Source: an uncultured Shewanella sp.
Lineage (GTDB): Bacteria > Pseudomonadota > Gammaproteobacteria > Enterobacterales > Shewanellaceae
DNA length: 46,234 nucleotides
NCBI RefSeq assembly: GCF_947497935.1
Contig: NZ_CANMIO010000025.1
Span: forward strand, 1-46,234
Direction: 5' to 3'
The position numbers were made by a program, and so were the translations under genes. Below are positions 41,968-46,234 of the stretch, piece after piece; the stretch's first letter is position 1; every line of letters starts with the position of its first letter. The notes beneath the pieces were generated by a model. The model ran no database searches. It saw nothing but the letters and a program-made list of their open reading frames with translations, and had not been told where the DNA came from.

Positions 41968-44658
41968 ATGAAATTTAATAAAGTTGCTAAATTTATTAGC
42001 TTGGCGTGTGGTGGTGTTGTGGCCCTTTCTGCACCTGTATATGCAGTAGAAGCAGAAGAAGATAGTGTAGAGCGCATTGAGGTTACAGGTTCACGTCTAA
42101 AGCGCGTTGATATGGAAGGTGCAACACCTGTAACAACGATTACAGCAGAAGATATGGCTGTAGCAGGTTTCTCTACTGTTGGTGATGCGTTACGCTCATC
42201 GACTTTGAACTCATTTGGTTCTTATGGCGGTACGGCAAACAACAGCTGGTCTTCACAAGCAACGATTCAGCTTAAAGGTGCAAGTGCGAGTGACACCCTA
42301 GTTCTACTTGATGGCCAGCGTATGGCTAAATCACCAGTTCTCGGTGGTGCAGCAGCAAACATTAACACCATCCCAACCTCTGCTATTGAGCGTATTGAAA
42401 TTCTATCTGATGGTGCATCTGCTATTTATGGTACAGATGCGGTAGCAGGTGTTGTAAACGTTATCTTGAAGAAAAGTTTCGAAGGTATCGAATTTAAAGC
42501 GCGTGCAGAAGAAACTGAAGCTGAAGGTGGTGAAAACCACTCTTTCTCATTCACCGGTGGTCTGAATTCTGAAAATGGTAATCTTGTATTTACCATGGAA
42601 CACTATAAGAAAGATAAAATCTTGATGAGTGATCGCCCTTATACTAATGCACACGTTAGAGATGGCGAAGATCCAACTGACTTCCGTAGTTGGGTTGGCT
42701 TAAGTCAGACGGGTCGTACATTGGATATGGGACCAAATGGTGGTTGGGCTTATCAAGCTCCATTTTCTAATACAGATCGTACTTGTGCAGATGTTTATGG
42801 CGACAATTTTGTAGGCCCGTTGTCTGACAGCAAGTATGCAGGTGAGACTGCATGTGCATACAACTATACTAATGCTGCGGCGCTTGATGTTGATCGTGAA
42901 AGAACGAATACGTTAATCAACTACGGCTACGATATTACAGATGATATTAAGCTTACTGCACGTGCTTATTGGGCAGCGAATAAAACTATCGACCAATCAG
43001 CACCTGTACCTGGTTATATCTATTTCCCAGATGCTATGCCTGCCTATACTACTGCAGAAGGTTTAGATTTAGTTGCAACACCTGAAGATGCACGCATGCT
43101 ATATCGTTATGATACCGCGGGTAACCGTGTACGCGAAAACCATGACAACATGTATGACATCTTGATTGGCCTAGAAGGTACAACTGAATACGTAGATTGG
43201 GACTTTTCAGCGACTTATAACCGTTACGATAACTTCGTTTGGGGTACAGGTTATGAGTTAAAAGGTGCTTCAACAGACCTTGTTGGGCATTGGGATGATG
43301 ACACTAATTCGTTTGTAGGTTGGGATCCGCGAGATCCAAATTCTGTCGCCCCAAGTGGCGGTATGGCAAACTTTGATATGCGTCAAACGGCCTCTTATGC
43401 AGAACTTAGCGGTGGAGCTGGCTTTGATCTGTTCGAGCTAGATTCAGGTATAGCAGCAATGTACATCGGTGCATCATATCGTGAGGAGTCATTAGACTCT
43501 AAAGTCGATGCATTATCTGAAGCTGGCCTTATTAAAGGTGCAAGTGGTGGTTCTGGTGGTGAAGGCGAGCGTGATATTAAGGCCGTATTTGCTGAAATGA
43601 CAATTCCTCTACTTGATAATCTAGAGTTAAACTTAGCCGCTCGTTATGATGATTATTCTGATTTCGGCGATACGTTTAATCCACAGGTTTCTGTTCGATA
43701 TAACCTGTTTGAACCATTATTACTTCGCGCGTCGTGGGGGACAGGTTTTAAAGCACCAAGCCTTTCTCAGTTAAATCAGACACCAAGCGAAGGTTGGAAT
43801 GACATAACTAACTACATGCAATGCTATGAGGAAACTGGTGTAGTGGATGGTTGTACCATCGAAAATAGTATTCCTGTATATGTTGATAAGAACGAAAACT
43901 TAGGCCCTGAAGAGTCAGAAAGTTATAATCTTGGTATGGTTTGGGATATCACCGATAACATCAACATGACTGTTGACTATTGGGTACTTGAAACAGATAA
44001 CCTAATTGGTCAGATTGGTAATAATGAACTTGTCTATACTCAAGCAAAACTATGGGAAGCTGCTGACGCAATGGGCGTTGCACGTCCTGATATTTCTGTC
44101 GTTTACCCTGGAACGAGCATTTCTCAGAACAGTTCAGGCAAGTTAACTGAGATGGAAAACGTTCTGCAAAACTTCGGTACTGCTGAGCGTGAAGGTATTG
44201 ATACCAATATTGCTGCAACATTCGAAACTGGAGTGGGTGAGTTTAAACTAGGTTTAGCTTGGTCTCACTATATTAAGTATACCGATAGTGCTCCTGTTGG
44301 TGGTGAACTAGTGGTATCTCGTAACTGGGCAGGTTCATCAGGAACACCTGATGATCGCGTAAGCTTTAGCACTAATTACATTTTTGCCGATGACCATAGC
44401 CTATTCTATAAAGCTGATTACATTGATGGTCAATCAACGTATGACATCAATGATGATGGTTCAAAGTATGAAATTGACTCGTTGATTTATCACACAATTA
44501 CATACTCGTACATGATGCCTTGGAACAACTCTATCAGTGTTGGTGTTAACAACCTAACAGATGAAGAACCAGCATTTGAGCAAAATGGTGATTACAGCTC
44601 AAGCTTATATGACATTATGGGTCGCAGCTACTGGGTTTCATTTAGCCAAAGCTTCTAA
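41968..44658 (+). CDS. TonB-dependent receptor
   Basis: This receptor has 897 residues from the ATG at 41968, chosen because GGGAG is seven bases upstream and a signal peptide (MKFNKVAKFI..SAPVYA, cut near residue 26) begins there. A TonB-box-like VERIEVTGSRLKRVD (34-48) is followed by the plug (about 50-170, with DTLVLLDGQRM and IPTSAIERIEILSDGASAIYG in two parts) and a 22-strand-type barrel ending in SYWVSFSQSF. It belongs to the large receptor group of Shewanella and Xanthomonas that takes up organic substrates such as sugars or peptides rather than only siderophores. The substrate is unknown. It has no CarboxypepD domain, so it is not a duplicate of its neighbour. Confidence 0.93.
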   Translation: MKFNKVAKFISLACGGVVALSAPVYAVEAEEDSVERIEVTGSRLKRVDMEGATPVTTITAEDMAVAGFSTVGDALRSSTLNSFGSYGGTANNSWSSQATIQLKGASASDTLVLLDGQRMAKSPVLGGAAANINTIPTSAIERIEILSDGASAIYGTDAVAGVVNVILKKSFEGIEFKARAEETEAEGGENHSFSFTGGLNSENGNLVFTMEHYKKDKILMSDRPYTNAHVRDGEDPTDFRSWVGLSQTGRTLDMGPNGGWAYQAPFSNTDRTCADVYGDNFVGPLSDSKYAGETACAYNYTNAAALDVDRERTNTLINYGYDITDDIKLTARAYWAANKTIDQSAPVPGYIYFPDAMPAYTTAEGLDLVATPEDARMLYRYDTAGNRVRENHDNMYDILIGLEGTTEYVDWDFSATYNRYDNFVWGTGYELKGASTDLVGHWDDDTNSFVGWDPRDPNSVAPSGGMANFDMRQTASYAELSGGAGFDLFELDSGIAAMYIGASYREESLDSKVDALSEAGLIKGASGGSGGEGERDIKAVFAEMTIPLLDNLELNLAARYDDYSDFGDTFNPQVSVRYNLFEPLLLRASWGTGFKAPSLSQLNQTPSEGWNDITNYMQCYEETGVVDGCTIENSIPVYVDKNENLGPEESESYNLGMVWDITDNINMTVDYWVLETDNLIGQIGNNELVYTQAKLWEAADAMGVARPDISVVYPGTSISQNSSGKLTEMENVLQNFGTAEREGIDTNIAATFETGVGEFKLGLAWSHYIKYTDSAPVGGELVVSRNWAGSSGTPDDRVSFSTNYIFADDHSLFYKADYIDGQSTYDINDDGSKYEIDSLIYHTITYSYMMPWNNSISVGVNNLTDEEPAFEQNGDYSSSLYDIMGRSYWVSFSQSF

Positions 44659-44691
44659 GCGATTTATTGATAGGGTTTAATGACCCGACTA

Positions 44692-44717
44692 AAAAGGCAC
44701 TCAATTGAGTGCCTTTT
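44692..44717. terminator. Bidirectional terminator after the second TonB receptor gene
   Basis: AAAAGGCACTCAA and TTGAGTGCCTTTT form a perfect 26-bp palindrome between the receptor gene and the converging thioredoxin-like gene. Confidence 0.9.
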
Positions 44718-44738
44718 CTATTTATATAGCTATTGCAA

Positions 44739-45272
44739 CTAGTTAATGATCTTTGCCAAATCAGCTTCTAGTGATACTTCAGGTCTTTCTACAATACGTC
44801 CAACCTCTTTATTATCTTGTTCGACAATAAAAGTAGGGATGCGAGCGAACTCGTAGTTAGCAGCTAAACCTTGTGGATCTTGTTTTTCTCTGTCAACGCC
44901 GATATAAGTTACCTTTATATTCGGGTTATTGATCTCTTTAATAAGACGGATAAATCTTGGCGTTTCACGATGGCAGTCTGGGCACCATGTACCAATGATA
45001 ACGGTTACTTGCGTTGGCTTATCGACTTTTTGTAGTTTCGCGATAATCGCCGCATCAGCTTTATAGTTTGTGTATTCGTCGTTAAACCAATCAAATTCAT
45101 TAAGCTCTTGATGTGTTACTGCACCAGTTAAAATCACTTCTTGTTTCTCCTCACTGCAAGTTGCTAGAAAGCCATCTTGTTTATCTTCAAATCCGCAGCC
45201 GCTATTTGCCATGCTTTGGCTACTGAAAAATAACAATGTGGTCGCGAGTAATGCTTTAACGTTATTGTGCAT
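44739..45272 (-). CDS. Periplasmic thioredoxin-family protein
   Basis: This 177-residue protein has a signal peptide (cut after SMA, near residue 22) and a thioredoxin fold with the active site WCPDC (Cys97 and Cys100) and the cis-proline in ARIPTFIV. Cys26 and Cys39 in the mature N-terminus could form a structural disulfide. The C-P-D-C dipeptide is unlike TrxA (CGPC) or DsbA (CPHC), so the redox role cannot be deduced; reduction in the periplasm is likely. AAAGG lies seven bases before the ATG. It converges on the TonB receptor gene and has no operon partners. Confidence 0.87.
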   Translation of the reverse strand: MHNNVKALLATTLLFFSSQSMANSGCGFEDKQDGFLATCSEEKQEVILTGAVTHQELNEFDWFNDEYTNYKADAAIIAKLQKVDKPTQVTVIIGTWCPDCHRETPRFIRLIKEINNPNIKVTYIGVDREKQDPQGLAANYEFARIPTFIVEQDNKEVGRIVERPEVSLEADLAKIIN

Positions 45273-45968
45273 GATAATACCTTTGGCAAAAAGAAATGAT
45301 GTTGGCTTTATTCAAACATGTCTTAACAAATGGGTGAAGCTAACGATCGCCGCATTGTTAAAGGGATCACCTTATAAGTAAGAAATGTATTTTGAATGTC
45401 GGTTTCAATTCTAAAGCCTTAAAACTAGCTGAATCTAACTCGTTAGAGCCTTAATGCTAACTATATAAGATAAGGCAAAAATGAGATTATTCGGTTTGGA
45501 TAAAGAAAGGAGTCAACCAGAGAGTGTTACGCATATAAAGTGTGATGACATATATAGCTATCATCTAAATTGATATTGCAGAAATTGAGCCGAGCCAGCT
45601 TGGAGAGTGTCAGTAAGATCAAATGAAAGACTGCGTTACTGACTGTCGTAGCTATTATAGTGATGAATTTTGCAATTGATGCTAGCAACGATATCTCTCC
45701 TTATATAGCTGAACTGCTTTATTGGTTAGCTAGGTTAAAGTTCTAGGCTATAGAGATATCTACGGTTTAGCTATCATCAGATAGTGAAAATATCAAATTA
45801 GTTTGAAATTGTTCGTGCAACTCAAAAATACTGTACTAGACTCATTATCCCGGCGCACAAATAGTAAGCTCTAAGTCGATATTTGTGGGTAACTCTGGGG
45901 GTATGTAGTGCGTATGGTGTGTTTATAATATCTTTTTGAAAAAACTTCGTTTTTCTTTCAAAAAGCGC
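45273..45968. other. AT-rich spacer upstream of the rRNA-type promoters
   Basis: This stretch of about 700 bp has no supported gene. An imperfect stem pairs GATATCTCT (45690-45698) with AGAGATATC (45752-45760), with inner TATAGC / GCTATA pairs. The last 50 bases before P1 are A/T tracts (about 45930-45964) that look like an UP element. Fis sites would be expected here but cannot be called reliably by eye. Confidence 0.5.
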
Positions 45969-45996
45969 TTGCGCTCAGATCAGAACTCCCTATAAT
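45969..45996 (+). promoter_or_regulatory. Strong stable-RNA promoter (likely rRNA operon P1)
   Basis: TTGCGC (45969-45974) and a perfect TATAAT (45991-45996) are 16 bp apart. GCGCATCC follows as a GC-rich discriminator, the mark of stringently controlled rRNA and tRNA promoters, and an A/T-tract UP-like element precedes it. Confidence 0.85.
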
Positions 45997-46195
45997 GCGC
46001 ATCCACTGACACGGCACAGCAGGCCAACTACCCAGCTTTAATGCTAGATAGAGCGGGACTTGCAGCAGTGTTAGAGGTTCGAAAATCGAAAGAGATTTGA
46101 ACCAGGTGACAATCGCTTTAGAAGCTCAATTAGATGGTTGTTAACACGAGAGTGTATAAAGAATCATCGCTTGAAAAACTTCTTAAAATAAGCGC

Positions 46196-46223
46196 TTGAC
46201 GCCGACACTGGAGAGTGTAGAAT
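46196..46223 (+). promoter_or_regulatory. Second stable-RNA promoter (likely rRNA operon P2)
   Basis: TTGACG (46196-46201) and TAGAAT (46218-46223) are 16 bp apart, with an ACGCCTCC discriminator. AAGCGCTTG occurs at the -35 region of both promoters. It lies 227 bp downstream of P1 and 11 bp from the window end, so the 16S gene should begin outside. Confidence 0.8.
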
Positions 46224-46234
46224 ACGCCTCCTCA

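Noticed and set aside
46076..46103. GGTTCGAAAATC resembling a tRNA T-arm
   Set aside because: No acceptor, D or anticodon arms fit around it; it is better seen as a small hairpin (GGTTC / GAACC) in the rRNA leader.

Overview
The window looks like a piece of a Shewanella chromosome, or that of a very close marine gammaproteobacterium. I infer this from the gene order hemCDXY / cyaA / cyaY / lptM-lysA-dapF-DUF484-xerC-yigB, from dusB-fis, prmA, a Wolinella-type frdCAB locus, rho, trxA, rhlB and gppA, from large TonB-dependent receptors, and from a small lipoprotein of the Sbal_3225 type. No database search was possible, so the genus is an inference from remembered families.

Layout. Positions 1-2531 (minus) hold the N-terminal ~840 residues of a giant secreted adhesin that runs off the left edge. 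It has a LapA/BpfA-like retention module with a TAAG LapG-type cleavage site, followed by VCBS-like domains that become almost identical 366-bp tandem repeats. Positions 2790-6871 (minus) are the heme operon hemC-hemD-hemX-hemY. Divergent from it is cyaA, with a near-consensus CRP site in the shared promoter region. cyaY (minus) follows. A plus-strand operon then runs lptM-lysA-dapF-DUF484-xerC-yigB, with tight overlaps and several TTG starts. A small lipoprotein and a convergent RIC (YtfE/ScdA) gene come next; the RIC promoter carries an NsrR-like operator.

Positions 16627-22802 are a heavy-metal module: a Cys-rich exported protein followed by a CzcCBA-type tripartite efflux system, with a His-rich adaptor and an HME1-type pump. 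An exported M17 aminopeptidase, fis, dusB and prmA lie on the minus strand. Positions 27608-31947 encode a quinol:fumarate reductase with two different cytochrome b subunits, then FrdA and FrdB. A LysR regulator, rho, trxA, rhlB and a short Ppx/GppA-family gene follow.

The right end has a 913-bp spacer holding a 266-bp MITE-like element, two TonB-dependent receptors, and a periplasmic thioredoxin-like protein. The last ~270 bp contain two strong stable-RNA promoters with GC-rich discriminators, most likely the P1 and P2 of an rRNA operon whose 16S gene lies just outside the window.

Most of the window is core genome. The points most worth a second look are the adhesin with its LapG-type site and homogenised repeats, the two fumarate reductase cytochromes that differ at the E-pathway glutamate, the NsrR-like site overlapping the RIC promoter, the GntR-type palindrome ahead of frdC, and the MITE-like element.
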